Shown here piece after piece: positions 1-8,341 of a stretch of DNA of 32,087 bases. Source of the DNA: JACDBE01 sp051002015. Its GTDB lineage: Bacteria > Actinomycetota > Acidimicrobiia > Spongiisociales > UBA5794. The stretch lies in contig JBPCMS010000064.1 of NCBI GenBank assembly GCA_051002015.1, positions 1 through 32,087 on the forward strand, given 5' to 3'. The position numbers and the translations under genes are program-made. Under the pieces are notes generated by a model, which was not told the DNA's origin, ran no database searches, and saw only the letters and a program-made list of their open reading frames with translations. How positions within the stretch are numbered: the stretch's first letter is position 1; the number at the start of each line of letters is the position of its first letter.

Positions 1-37
1 AAGGGAAAGAACCCCCACCCCTTTGGGTTTCGCCGGC

Positions 38-198
38 CACCCCTCCCCCGAAGGGGGAGGGGAAACAGAGCGCAGGGGGAGGGGAAACTGAGGCCCGCGG
101 TGTGGTCCGGCGGCCTTTCCCCCTCCCCGGCTGTCCTTGCTGGCCTGCGGCGATTGGTTCAGCCACCCCTCCACCGATGGGGGAGGGGAAGCTGAGGT
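38..198. repeat. Intergenic palindromic GGGGAGGGG repeats
   Basis: Three related G-rich units lie downstream of the minus-strand pspA gene. The first is a perfect hairpin at 40-62 (CCCCTCCCCC, loop GAA, GGGGGAGGGG). The second, around 79-98, is only the right half (GGGGAGGGGAAACTGAGG). The third, 166-198, is a near-perfect hairpin (CCCCTCC...GGAGGGG) followed by AAGCTGAGG. The shared right flank GGGGAGGGGAARCTGAGG shows they are copies of one element rather than chance GC runs. There is no U-tract on the minus strand, so terminator function for pspA is only a possibility. No open reading frame with coding character covers 1-203. Confidence 0.6.
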
Positions 199-203
199 GA
201 CCG

Positions 204-998
204 CTACTCGGGGTTGCCGGTCTCGGTTGCGGTCTGGTTCCTTGGTGCCCCGGTGTCTCCGCTGGGGGTGCCGGGGGCACTGCCCAGGCCAAGCTCCTGG
301 CGGAGCTCCTGCAGCGTGGCGTCGGCCTGGACGGTGTTGATCGCCTCGCGCAGCTCGGCCTCGGCGCCGGCGGGCGTCGCCTCGTGGAGCTCGGCCTTGG
401 CCATCGCCTCGGCCTTGCGGGCCTCGATCTTCTGCTCGACCTTCTCCAGCGACGGGGCGTCGTAATCCATCGTGTTGGAGAGGGCGTCGACGGCGCTGTT
501 CACCGACTCCTGCATCTTGGCCGCCTCCAGCGACCCGAGCAGCTCCATCCGCTTGGCGGCGAGCTCGGCCACCCGGGTGGCGTTCTGCTGGACGGCCTCC
601 TTGGCCTTGTCGGCCTGGGTGCGGGCGGTCTCGTACTGGGCCTTCATGGTGCTGAGGTTGTTCTCGGCCGCCTGGAGCCTCATCGCCATCGCCTGGGCGG
701 TGCGGTTCCACTTGTCGGCGCCCTCCATGTCGCCCCCCTGGGTGGAGGAGTCGGCCTTGAGCAGCGCCTGCTTGGCCATCTCGCGGGCGTCCCCGACCTC
801 CTCGGCGGCGTTCCCCATCCGCGACTCGAGCTGGGTGCGATGGGCGACGACCTTGGCCGCCTGGTTGCGGAGCTGCTGATCGCGCTTCTGCGCCTCGTTG
901 ATCGCCTGCTCGATCTCGATCTCAGGGTTCATCGCCCCCTCGGCGGTGGTCTTGAAGAGGGTCTTGATGTAACCCCACAGTCGCTTGAGAAAACTCAT
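204..998 (-). CDS. pspA: PspA/IM30 family membrane-stress protein
   Basis: 264 residues, almost entirely predicted alpha-helical coiled coil rich in Ala, Glu, Lys and Gln. The N-terminus (MSFLKRLWGYIKTLFKT) is the amphipathic membrane-binding helix typical of PspA/Vipp1. The early segment NPEIEIEQAINEAQKRDQQL matches the conserved start of the PspA core, and the last ~30 residues are a low-complexity Gly/Pro/Thr tail. PspA proteins oligomerise on stressed inner membranes. The ATG is supported by an AGGAAGGA-like ribosome site a few bases upstream. It follows the TPM-like gene (1072-2319) on the same strand after 73 bp, so the two are probably co-transcribed. Family assignment is secure; the stress-response role is inferred from the family. 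Confidence 0.9.
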   Translation of the reverse strand: MSFLKRLWGYIKTLFKTTAEGAMNPEIEIEQAINEAQKRDQQLRNQAAKVVAHRTQLESRMGNAAEEVGDAREMAKQALLKADSSTQGGDMEGADKWNRTAQAMAMRLQAAENNLSTMKAQYETARTQADKAKEAVQQNATRVAELAAKRMELLGSLEAAKMQESVNSAVDALSNTMDYDAPSLEKVEQKIEARKAEAMAKAELHEATPAGAEAELREAINTVQADATLQELRQELGLGSAPGTPSGDTGAPRNQTATETGNPE

Positions 999-1071
999 GA
1001 CGTCCTTCCTGCCTAGACCCGGATGTCGGCGCCGACTTTAGCGATCGACATCTGCCGTCGGATTGGGGCGC

Positions 1072-2319
1072 TCAACGGCCCCGCCGCCTGCCCATGCGGA
1101 CCCTTCCCCCGCTGCTGGTCCGGGGACGTGACGCCGACGGCTTCTGCAGGTCGATCCTGGGGTAGGTCGGCGCCGGCGGGCGGACGGTCGTCCCCCGCCC
1201 TCCGGTGCTCCGGCCGAGACCGCCGAGGATGTCGCCGAGACCGCCGCCACCACCACCCTCGCGGCTCCTGTTGGCCAGCAACATCCCACCGAGACCGATG
1301 AGGATGTTCATCAACCCGCCGCCGCCGTAGCTGCTCCTCCGGGACTGGCGCCGCTCGTAGTCGGGACGCTCGGGCCCGTCGCCGCCGTAATCGGGACGCT
1401 CGGGCAGGCGTCCGTCATCGATGTCGGGGGCCCGGACCTCCTCGAGCACCTGGGGCTGCGGTCTTGGCGGAGGCGACTTGCCGTCGATCAGCGCCTCGGT
1501 CGTGTCGAGCTGCCACACCGCCTCGTCCAGCCTGTTCGACAGATCCAGGAGTCCCTGGGCGGTGGTGGCGCCGGGATATGCGTCGGTGACCTCGTTGTAG
1601 ATCTGGCCGGCGGCGTTGTACGCCCCGGTCGCCTCGCTGTTCCCGGCGACCCGCACATCATCCTCGAGGTCGATGATGTCGTTGGCGACGGCGTCGATCT
1701 GCGTCTGCACCGCCGTCTTGGCCTCGGCCAGCCTGGCATCGATGCGCGGGCTAGCGGATGCGGCCGCCTTCCTGCGCCACCACATCCAGCCGAGCAGAAG
1801 CACGCCGCCGATGAGGATGATGGGGAGGATCGAGATCCCGCCCCCGTCGCCTGTCGTGCTCGTCCCCGATGGCGCGGGGACGACCTCGGTGCCGAGCAGA
1901 CCGGTGACGTATGCGTTCACCAGGTCGGCATCGGTCTCCTCGACTGCGGCGGCATCGAGGGCGGTGGCGATCTCCGCCTCCGTGAACTGGCCCGGGTTAC
2001 CGCTGATGCCGTAGCTGTCCGGGGACACCACGAGGATGTGGTTGTCGTCACCCAGATCGTCGAGGACGGCGTCTGCGAATGTGACCGCTCCCCCCGACGG
2101 CTCAACGGAGAGGATGATGACGCTGAAGGCCTCACCGGCGTTGCGCATCACCGTGACCAGATCGGATATCTCCTCGTCTGTGGCCGAAGCGCCCGGCTCC
2201 ACGTAGAAACCGTTGTCGGCCACGATGTCGGCGACATCGCCCGGGTCGGCCGCCGCCATCGCAGGCGACGCCGCCACCACCACCACGACCAACGCCATCA
2301 GCATGCGCACCAACCTCAT
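1072..2319 (-). CDS. TPM-domain-like exported membrane protein
   Basis: 415 residues. A signal peptide ending near PAMAAAD is followed by an alpha/beta domain (about residues 25-145, with VADNGFYVEPGASATDEEI and a central HILVVSPDSYG strand) that resembles TPM (YgcG-like) domains. A Thr/Gly linker then leads to a transmembrane helix (ISILPIILIGGVLLLGWMWW, about 165-185). The cytoplasmic part has a helical segment (about 195-290) and a disordered Arg/Gly/Pro-rich tail ending RMGRRRGR. TPM-type proteins are recurrent genomic neighbours of PspA, consistent with the gene directly downstream here. The start is the ATG at 2319, because a TAGGCT box sits exactly 7 nt upstream (leaderless pattern) and no ribosome site is visible. 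The TPM assignment rests on overall pattern, so moderate confidence. Confidence 0.65.
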   Translation of the reverse strand: MRLVRMLMALVVVVVAASPAMAAADPGDVADIVADNGFYVEPGASATDEEISDLVTVMRNAGEAFSVIILSVEPSGGAVTFADAVLDDLGDDNHILVVSPDSYGISGNPGQFTEAEIATALDAAAVEETDADLVNAYVTGLLGTEVVPAPSGTSTTGDGGGISILPIILIGGVLLLGWMWWRRKAAASASPRIDARLAEAKTAVQTQIDAVANDIIDLEDDVRVAGNSEATGAYNAAGQIYNEVTDAYPGATTAQGLLDLSNRLDEAVWQLDTTEALIDGKSPPPRPQPQVLEEVRAPDIDDGRLPERPDYGGDGPERPDYERRQSRRSSYGGGGLMNILIGLGGMLLANRSREGGGGGGLGDILGGLGRSTGGRGTTVRPPAPTYPRIDLQKPSASRPRTSSGGRVRMGRRRGR

Positions 2320-2326
2320 GGGCGGC

Positions 2327-2332
2327 AGCCTA
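2327..2332 (-). promoter_or_regulatory. -10 box (TAGGCT) of a leaderless promoter
   Basis: On the minus strand TAGGCT is followed by exactly 7 nt (GCCGCCC) and then the ATG of the TPM-like gene. This TANNNT-N7-ATG spacing places the transcription start on the A of the start codon. The same layout recurs at proC, the 21704 lipoprotein and nadE. Confidence 0.5.
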
Positions 2333-2415
2333 CAACCCGGGGGGCACCCGACCCGGACCGGAGCGCCGCATGTGGCGCGGTCCCGGCAGTTGCCCCGGAG
2401 GGCTTGGCATCTGGA

Positions 2416-2421
2416 TAGACT
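2416..2421 (+). promoter_or_regulatory. Possible -10 box of the binding-protein gene
   Basis: TAGACT lies about 110 nt before the TTG start of the substrate-binding protein. No -35 box at normal spacing is convincing (TTGCCC at 2390 is 20 nt away), so this is a weak candidate. The leader between it and the gene shows no recognisable riboswitch. Confidence 0.25.
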
Positions 2422-2514
2422 GGCGCCGGTGGCCCGTCCCCTGATGGGCCCTGCGAGAAAGGGTTCTCATTTCGTGCCCCAAGCGGGAGCGATGGAGAGC
2501 TCGTGACTCAACAC

Positions 2515-2521
2515 AAGGAGG
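2515..2521 (+). promoter_or_regulatory. Strong ribosome binding site AAGGAGG that decides a TTG start
   Basis: AAGGAGG is a perfect anti-16S match. It sits 7 nt before the TTG at 2529 but 22 nt before the in-frame ATG at 2544. It therefore supports TTG as the start of the substrate-binding lipoprotein. Confidence 0.8.
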
Positions 2522-2528
2522 CAACCTT

Positions 2529-4247
2529 TTGAACCGACTATCAATGAAGAGGAGATTTGCCCTCGTGGCAGCGCTCCTCGCCCTGGCGCTCGTCGCCGCC
2601 GCATGCGGTGGCGACGACGCGGGCGACACGACGACGTCAGCGGCCCCGACGGCCACCACGACGACCGTGGCTGCACCAGGGGACACCACGACCACCGCAC
2701 CCGACGGGACAACGACATCGGCGGCCCCTGAGGTAGCCACTGCCTTGGCCGGCCTGACCATGGTCGACGACCTGACGTTCACCGTCGAGCTCGCCACTCC
2801 GAACCCGGAGTTCCCGCTGACGCTGGCGTATGCCGCCTACTTCCCACTGCCCGCCGTGGCGCTCGAGGACCCGGTCGCCTTCGAGGAGGCTCCGATCGGT
2901 AACGGTCCGTTCATGATGAACGGGACCTGGGAGCACGACGTGCAGGTGCCGCTGACCGCATACCCCGACTACGCCGGTGAGGACACGCCGCAGGTCCAGG
3001 ACTTTACGTTCCAGATCTACGCCGACGTCAACACGGCCTACACGGATGCGCTGGCCGGCAACCTGGACATCGTCAGCTCGGTGCCGCCGGACTCCCTCGG
3101 CACATACCAGGCCGACTTCCCCGACCGCAACGCCGAGTTCGGGACAACCAGCTTCAACTATCTGGGCTTCCCCGCCTACCTGGAGCAGTTCACCAAGGAG
3201 CACCGCCAGGCGCTCTCGATGGCTGTGGACAGGGAGCTGATCACGGAGGCGATCTTCCTGGGTGCCCGTGATGCGGCGCACTCGGTGATCCCGCCGAACC
3301 TGTTCGGCCGCGACGACGTGTGCCCGAGCTGGAACTACGACCCGGAGGCGGCCGCCGCCCTGTGGGACGCCGCTCCGGAGCTGGGCCCGTTCGACGTGTG
3401 GTTCAACGCCGGCGCCGGCCACGACCTGTGGGTCGAGGCGGTCGTCAACCAGTGGGCGGAGAACCTGGGTCTGGACCCGGCCTCGGTGACGTTCCAGCAG
3501 CTCGAGTTCTCCGAGTACCTGCCGGTCGTCGACAACCAGGAGTTGACCGGTCCGTTCCGTCTCGGTTGGGGTCAGGACTACCCGTCCCCGTACAACTTCC
3601 TGTTCCCGCTGTACCACTCGGCCAACGCCGCCCCGGTCGGCTCGAACGCGACGCACTACAACAATCCCGAGTTCGACGCCCTCCTGGCGGCCGGGGTCGA
3701 GCAGTTCGCCGCCTCGGGGAGCATCGAGGACGCCCTGCCCGACTACTACGCCGCCGAGGATCTCCTCTGCGACGATGCCCAGGTCATGCCGATGTTCTTC
3801 GGCAAGGCCCAGGTGGTGTGGAACGAGGGCACGGACAACGTCTTCCTCGACTCGTACGGCGACATCGGCTACACCAAGGTCACGTCGGACGACGGTTCGG
3901 TGACGACCGACATCAGCGAGCCCGAGCACCTGATGCCGACGACGACCAACGAGTCCGAGGGCATCGCCGTGCTGCGTGCGCTGTTCACCGGTCTCGTGCA
4001 GTTCGATGCGGAGACCAACGAGCCGTTCAACGCCCATGCCGAGTCGATCACGACCGAGGATGGCGGGCTGACGTGGACCATCACCCTGAAGGAGGGGTGG
4101 ACGTTCCACAACGGTGACCCGGTGACCGCCGAGTCGTACATCAACGCCTGGAACTTCGGCGCCCTGGGCGCCAACGGGCAGCAGAACAACAGCTTCTACT
4201 CGAACATCGTCGGCTACCTGGAGATGAACCCGGCCACCGAGGAGTAA
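2529..4247 (+). CDS. Circularly permuted family 5 peptide-type ABC substrate-binding lipoprotein
   Basis: 572 residues. Residues 1-26 are a lipoprotein signal with lipobox LVAAAC (Cys26); 27-70 is a Thr/Ala/Pro linker. In OppA/DppA proteins the EPEHL...LFTGLV segment and the signature FHNGDPVTAESY come first. Here the chain starts instead with the normal middle segment (LAGLTMVDDLTFTVEL, about 73-88, then IGNGPFMM) and runs to the usual C-terminal end (FLDSYGDIGYTKV, about residue 450). Only then does the usual N-terminal segment appear (SEPEHLMPTTTNESEG from about 461; LKEGWTFHNGDPVTAESY; end NPATEE). Joining the last residues back to residue 69 restores a normal-looking order with no obvious loss, so this reads as a clean circular permutation. 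The ORF is intact, TTG-initiated, and lies upstream of its permease and ATPase genes. The ligand is probably a peptide or similar small molecule. An assembly artefact remains possible. Confidence 0.85.
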   Translation: MNRLSMKRRFALVAALLALALVAAACGGDDAGDTTTSAAPTATTTTVAAPGDTTTTAPDGTTTSAAPEVATALAGLTMVDDLTFTVELATPNPEFPLTLAYAAYFPLPAVALEDPVAFEEAPIGNGPFMMNGTWEHDVQVPLTAYPDYAGEDTPQVQDFTFQIYADVNTAYTDALAGNLDIVSSVPPDSLGTYQADFPDRNAEFGTTSFNYLGFPAYLEQFTKEHRQALSMAVDRELITEAIFLGARDAAHSVIPPNLFGRDDVCPSWNYDPEAAAALWDAAPELGPFDVWFNAGAGHDLWVEAVVNQWAENLGLDPASVTFQQLEFSEYLPVVDNQELTGPFRLGWGQDYPSPYNFLFPLYHSANAAPVGSNATHYNNPEFDALLAAGVEQFAASGSIEDALPDYYAAEDLLCDDAQVMPMFFGKAQVVWNEGTDNVFLDSYGDIGYTKVTSDDGSVTTDISEPEHLMPTTTNESEGIAVLRALFTGLVQFDAETNEPFNAHAESITTEDGGLTWTITLKEGWTFHNGDPVTAESYINAWNFGALGANGQQNNSFYSNIVGYLEMNPATEE

Positions 4248-4271
4248 TCCAGCATTAGCTGTCGAATCATG

Positions 4272-4305
4272 GAGAGGGGTGGCTCGGGCCACCCCTCTCT
4301 CTTTT
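4272..4305 (+). terminator. Rho-independent terminator after the binding-protein gene
   Basis: A perfect 12-bp stem (GAGAGGGGTGGC / GCCACCCCTCTC) with a TCGG tetraloop is followed by TCTTTT. It begins 24 nt after the binding-protein stop. It lies between the binding protein and the permeases, a common way to make more binding protein than membrane components through partial read-through. Confidence 0.85.
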
Positions 4306-4396
4306 CCCGCACCGTTGGCAACGGTTGCCGGGACAAGGGCGTGGCGACCGGGCTACGCTCAGTTCCCGACGACGGCGACACGGCCAAGGAGGCGGT

Positions 4397-5320
4397 GTGG
4401 GGCGCTATCTGACCAGAAGATTCCTTCATTTCATCCCGGTGTTCTTCGGGGCCACCCTGCTGATCTTCGCCCTCGTCTTTGTGATGCCGGGTGACCCGAT
4501 CCGGGCCCTGGCCGGGGAACGGGCCATGCCGGCATCCGTGCTGCAGGCGCTCACCGCCGAGTACAACCTCGACAAGCCGCTGTGGCAGCAGTACGGCCTC
4601 TACATCACCGGCGTGTTCCAGGGTGACTTCGGCACCGACTTCCGCGGGCGCCCGGTGTCCGACCTGATAACGCAGCGGCTCCCCATCACCGCCCGGCTCG
4701 CCCTGGTGGCGTTCCTGTTCGAGATGGTCATCGGGCTCGCCGCCGGGATCGTGGCCGGGGTCCGCAAGCAGAAGTTCTTCGACACCCTCGTCCTGTTCTC
4801 GACTCTGATCGTCATCTCGATCCCGATCTTCGTGCTCGGCTTCCTCGCCCAGCTTCTGGTCGGGGTCAGGTTCGGCCTGTTACCCATCGCCGGGATCAGC
4901 CAGGGCTGGGTCAGCTACATACTCCCCGGTCTGGTGCTGGGGTCGGTGTCGCTGGCCTACGTGGCCCGCCTGACCAGGACCAGCCTGGTGGAGAACCTCC
5001 GGGCCGACTACGTGCGCACGGCACGGGCGAAGGGGCTCGCCCCCCGCCGGGTGATCGGAATCCACGCCCTGCGCAACTCGCTGATCCCGGTGGTGACCTT
5101 CCTGGCGGTCGACCTCGGCGCCCTGATGGGCGGCGCCATCATCACCGAGACGATCTTCAACATCCCCGGGTTGGGCCGGGCCGTCTTCGAGGGGGTGCAG
5201 AGCCAGGAAGGGACCGTGGTCGTCGGCATCACCACGTTCCTGGTGGTGGTGTACATGGTGAGCAGCCTGCTGGTCGATCTGCTGTACTCGGTGCTCGATC
5301 CGAGGATCCGCTATGAGTGA
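4397..5320 (+). CDS. Peptide/nickel-type ABC transporter permease (DppB/OppB family)
   Basis: 307 residues, the usual length of DppB-like permeases. It begins GRYLTRRFLHFIPVFFGATL, the typical first membrane helix, and carries MPGDPIRALAGE and the cytoplasmic EAA-loop region RADYVRTARAKGLAPRRVIG, which docks on the ATPases. About six membrane helices are apparent. The GTG at 4397 is chosen because AAGGAGG lies just upstream (4386-4392) and homologous sequence begins there; an upstream in-frame ATG at 4325 would add 24 Arg/Gly-rich residues without family resemblance. The last codons overlap the next permease by 8 bp, indicating translational coupling. It forms the transmembrane channel with the 5313-6254 product. 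Confidence 0.93.
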   Translation: MGRYLTRRFLHFIPVFFGATLLIFALVFVMPGDPIRALAGERAMPASVLQALTAEYNLDKPLWQQYGLYITGVFQGDFGTDFRGRPVSDLITQRLPITARLALVAFLFEMVIGLAAGIVAGVRKQKFFDTLVLFSTLIVISIPIFVLGFLAQLLVGVRFGLLPIAGISQGWVSYILPGLVLGSVSLAYVARLTRTSLVENLRADYVRTARAKGLAPRRVIGIHALRNSLIPVVTFLAVDLGALMGGAIITETIFNIPGLGRAVFEGVQSQEGTVVVGITTFLVVVYMVSSLLVDLLYSVLDPRIRYE

Positions 5321-6254
5321 CCGTCCCCACCTCGCCGAGTCCTCGGACGCCGCCGGGGAGGTGGCGGTCGAGGCGACCACCGCCGGTCCCGACCTCGACT
5401 CGGGACGCGAGGCCACGCTGTGGAGCGACGCCTGGCGCCAGCTCCGGCGCCGCCCCATGTTCTACATCCCGGCGTTCGCCGTCGTCATCCTGATCCTGAT
5501 CGCCGTCTTCCCCCAGGTCTTCGCCCGCGGGATCAATCCCCGCCAGTGCTCGCTCACCGAGTCGCTGCTCCGACCCTCAGGAGAGCATTGGTTCGGTACC
5601 GACATCCAGGGCTGCGACTACTACGCCCGCACCATCTACGGGGCCCGCCCCTCGATCTCCATCGGGATCCTGGTGACGGTGTTCGCCACCCTGATCGCCC
5701 TCATCGGTGGCTCCGCCGCCGGCTACTTCGGGGGCGGGATCGACAGCTTCATCGCCAGGCTCACCGACATCTGGTTCGTGATCCCCACCATTCTCGGCGC
5801 CATCGTGGTGCTCAACCTGCTCGACAACCGGGGGGTCCTCCAGGTGAGCCTGGTGCTGATCGTGTTGAGCTGGGGAACCATGCTGCGGCTGGTCAGGTCG
5901 TCGGTGCTGGCGGCCAAGGCGAACGACTACGTCGACGCGGCGCGGGCGATGGGGTCGAGCAACTTCAGGATCATCACCCGTCACCTCCTCCCCAACTCGC
6001 TGGCCCCGGTGATCGTCTACGCCACAATCACCATCGGGGTGATCATCGCCGCCGAGGCCGCCCTCTCCTTCCTCAACGTGGGTCTGCAGCTCCCGGCGAT
6101 CTCCTGGGGGCTGATGATCTCGGTGGCCCAGCAGCGGATCCTGACCGCACCCCACCTGCTGTTCTTCCCCGGGCTGGTCCTGTCGATCACCGTGTTCTCC
6201 TTCATCCTCATGGGTGACGCACTGCGCGACGCCCTCGACCCGAAGCTGCGCTGA
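5313..6254 (+). CDS. Peptide/nickel-type ABC transporter permease (DppC/OppC family)
   Basis: 313 residues. A hydrophilic N-terminus of about 45 residues precedes the first helix (MFYIPAFAVVILILIAVFPQ). The extracytoplasmic stretch contains HWFGTDIQGCDYYARTIYGA, the DppC hallmark (GTDxxGRD-like, here GTDIQGCD). The EAA loop is KANDYVDAARAMGSSNFRII, followed by HLLPNSLAPVIVYATI. It ends DALRDALDPKLR, typical of the family. The ATG lies inside the end of the upstream permease (ATGAGTGA), so the two are coupled, and its own stop overlaps the next ATG by one base. It pairs with the 4397-5320 permease as the heterodimeric channel. Confidence 0.93.
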   Translation: MSDRPHLAESSDAAGEVAVEATTAGPDLDSGREATLWSDAWRQLRRRPMFYIPAFAVVILILIAVFPQVFARGINPRQCSLTESLLRPSGEHWFGTDIQGCDYYARTIYGARPSISIGILVTVFATLIALIGGSAAGYFGGGIDSFIARLTDIWFVIPTILGAIVVLNLLDNRGVLQVSLVLIVLSWGTMLRLVRSSVLAAKANDYVDAARAMGSSNFRIITRHLLPNSLAPVIVYATITIGVIIAAEAALSFLNVGLQLPAISWGLMISVAQQRILTAPHLLFFPGLVLSITVFSFILMGDALRDALDPKLR

Positions 6255-7303
6255 TGACCGCCACCACCCCGACGATAAGGAAGGAGACCATCGGCGACCG
6301 GGCGTGCGACATGAGCGCCGCCCTGCTCGAGGTGAACGACCTCCACGTCGAGTTCCGCATCGAGGACGGCGTGGTGAAGGCGGTCAACGGGCTCAGCTAC
6401 ACCGTAGGACACGGCGAGACGCTGGCCATCCTCGGTGAGTCGGGCAGCGGCAAGTCGGTGAGCGCCCAGGCGGTGATGGGGATCCTCGACACCCCGCCCG
6501 GGTTCGTCACCCGGGGCAGCGTGAAGTTCCGCGGCGTCGAGCTGCTCGACCTCCCCGACGAGGTGCGGGCCAAGGAGATCCGCGGCTCCCGCGTCGCCAT
6601 GGTGTTCCAGGACGCCCTCACCGCCCTCAACCCGGTCTTCACCGTCGGGTGGCAGATCGGCGAGCTGTTCCGCAAGCACCGCGGCATGTCACGGGCGGAT
6701 GCCAGGGAGCGGTCGGTAGAGCTGATGGAGCGGGTCAAGATCCCCTCGGCCCGGCAGCGGGTCAACGCCTACCCGCACGAGTTCTCGGGGGGGATGCGGC
6801 AGCGGGTGATGATCGCCATGGCGCTCGCCCTCGACCCGGACGTGATCATCGCCGACGAGCCGACCACGGCGCTCGACGTCACCGTCCAGGCACAGATCAT
6901 GGATCTGTTCGAGGATCTCCAGAGCGAGAGCGGGTTGGGGCTGATCCTGATCACCCATGACCTCGGGGTGGTGGCCGAGGTGGCCGACAGGGTGGTGGTG
7001 ATGTACGCCGGGGCGAGGATGGAGGAGGGCGCCATCATGGACGTGTACCAGCAGCCCACCCATCCGTACACCCAGGGGCTGATGAACTCGATCGCCCGCC
7101 CGGACATGCACCTCGAGCGCCTCGTCCCCATCTCCGGTTCGCCGCCCGACCTGCTCCACATCCCGTCGGGCTGCCCCTTCCATCCGCGTTGCCCCCACGC
7201 CCAGGAGGTGTGCGTGACGGACGTACCGGTATACGAGCCGGTGGGGGATGCCCACATGGCGGCATGCCACTTCTGGAGGGAGATCCGTGATGGCCGCCGG
7301 TGA
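6254..7303 (+). CDS. Peptide-type ABC transporter ATP-binding protein (DppD/OppD family)
   Basis: 349 residues. Walker A is GESGSGKS, the ABC signature is EFSGGMRQRVMIAMAL, Walker B is DVIIADEPTTALD, and the H-loop is LILITHDLG. The C-terminal oligopeptide-type extension contains PSGCPFHPRCPHAQEVC, whose cysteines resemble the C-terminal cluster seen in DppD/OppD proteins. The first ATG overlaps the upstream stop (TGATG). A second in-frame ATG at 6311 gives a protein starting MSAALLEVNDLHVEF, which fits the family better, but a GGAAGGAGA site lies rather far (over 20 nt) from it, so the start is uncertain by 19 residues. Probably works as a heterodimer with the 7290-8309 ATPase. Confidence 0.92.
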   Translation: MTATTPTIRKETIGDRACDMSAALLEVNDLHVEFRIEDGVVKAVNGLSYTVGHGETLAILGESGSGKSVSAQAVMGILDTPPGFVTRGSVKFRGVELLDLPDEVRAKEIRGSRVAMVFQDALTALNPVFTVGWQIGELFRKHRGMSRADARERSVELMERVKIPSARQRVNAYPHEFSGGMRQRVMIAMALALDPDVIIADEPTTALDVTVQAQIMDLFEDLQSESGLGLILITHDLGVVAEVADRVVVMYAGARMEEGAIMDVYQQPTHPYTQGLMNSIARPDMHLERLVPISGSPPDLLHIPSGCPFHPRCPHAQEVCVTDVPVYEPVGDAHMAACHFWREIRDGRR

Positions 7304-8309
7304 ACCGATCCTGCGGGTCGTCGACCTGGTCAAGTACTTCCCGATCACCAGCGGCATCGTGTTCAAGCGGACGATCGGCACGGTCCAGGCGGTCGATGGC
7401 CTGTCGTTCGACCTGTACCCGGGCGAGACCCTTGGTCTGGTTGGCGAGTCGGGCTGTGGCAAGACCACGACCGCACGGACCATCGTCCGGCTGGAGGAAC
7501 CCACCTCGGGCGCCGCCTACTACGCCGGCCGGGACATCTTCTCGCTATCGGCGTCCGACATGCGTGAGGTGCGCAAGGACATCTCGTACATCTTCCAGGA
7601 CCCGTACGCCTCGCTCAACCCGCGGATGACGGTCGGCGACATCATCGGCGAACCGTGGGAGGTCCACGGCGGGGTCGCCAAGAACGACAGGCGTCGGCGG
7701 ACCCAGGAGCTGCTCGAGGTCGTCGGTCTCAACCCCAACAACATCAACCGCTATCCCCACCAGTTCTCCGGTGGCCAGCGGCAGCGGATCGGGGTGGCTC
7801 GGGCCCTGGCGGTGAACCCGCGCATCATCATCTGCGACGAGCCGGTCTCGGCCCTCGACGTCTCGGTCCAGGCCCAGGTGGTCAACCTGCTCGAGGACAT
7901 CCAGAAGGAGTTCGGGGTCGCCTACCTGTTCATCGCCCACGACCTGTCGGTGGTGCGCCACATCTGCGACCGGGTGGCGGTGATGTACCTGGGCAAGATC
8001 GTCGAGATCGGCGACGAGGTAGACGTGTACGAGAAGACCGCACATCCGTACACCCAGGCGCTGCTGTCTGCGGTGCCGGTGCCGGATCCGAGTGGGCGGG
8101 AGCAGCGCAGCCGGATCCTGCTCGAGGGCGACGTCCCCAGCCCGGCCAACCCGCCGTCGGGGTGCCGCTTCCGCACCCGATGCTGGAAGGCGCAGGAGCT
8201 GTGCGCCGTCGAGGAGCCCGCCCTCATCGACCGCGGCCAGGACCACCCGGTGGCCTGCCACTTCGCCGGGGTCGAGTTCGCCGAGCGGGTCCTGACCACC
8301 AAGGGGTGA
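7290..8309 (+). CDS. Peptide-type ABC transporter ATP-binding protein (DppF/OppF family)
   Basis: 339 residues. Walker A GESGCGKTT, Q-loop IFQDPYASLNPRMTVG, signature QFSGGQRQRIGVARAL, Walker B RIIICDEPVSALD, and H-loop LFIAHDLSVV are all intact. The C-terminal extension has PSGCRFRTRCWKAQELC. The ATG at 7290 is favoured because GGAGGGAG sits 7 nt upstream; a GTG at 7287 is possible, and an in-frame ATG at 7248 would lie far inside the upstream gene. The gene overlaps the end of the other ATPase by 14 bp. With the two permeases and the binding protein it completes an importer in the canonical order: binding protein, B, C, D, F. Confidence 0.93.
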   Translation: MAAGEPILRVVDLVKYFPITSGIVFKRTIGTVQAVDGLSFDLYPGETLGLVGESGCGKTTTARTIVRLEEPTSGAAYYAGRDIFSLSASDMREVRKDISYIFQDPYASLNPRMTVGDIIGEPWEVHGGVAKNDRRRRTQELLEVVGLNPNNINRYPHQFSGGQRQRIGVARALAVNPRIIICDEPVSALDVSVQAQVVNLLEDIQKEFGVAYLFIAHDLSVVRHICDRVAVMYLGKIVEIGDEVDVYEKTAHPYTQALLSAVPVPDPSGREQRSRILLEGDVPSPANPPSGCRFRTRCWKAQELCAVEEPALIDRGQDHPVACHFAGVEFAERVLTTKG

Positions 8310-8341
8310 CCTCGGCTCCCGGCGACCTGCATGGAGGCCCG

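Noticed and set aside
2529..4247. Binding protein as a truncated gene missing its first domain
   Set aside because: The apparently missing N-terminal segment is present at the C-terminus in the same frame, so the protein is rearranged rather than truncated.
2637..4292. Minus-strand 551-codon open frame across the binding protein
   Set aside because: Val/Arg/Gly/His-rich mirror of a real gene; the plus-strand frame has clear domain motifs, signal peptide and ribosome site.
7655..8341. Open frame joining the DppF-like region to the PfkB kinase as a 533-residue fusion
   Set aside because: The upstream 229 codons are a shifted reading of the ATPase gene (Arg/Gly-rich). The kinase family begins exactly at the ATG at 8342.
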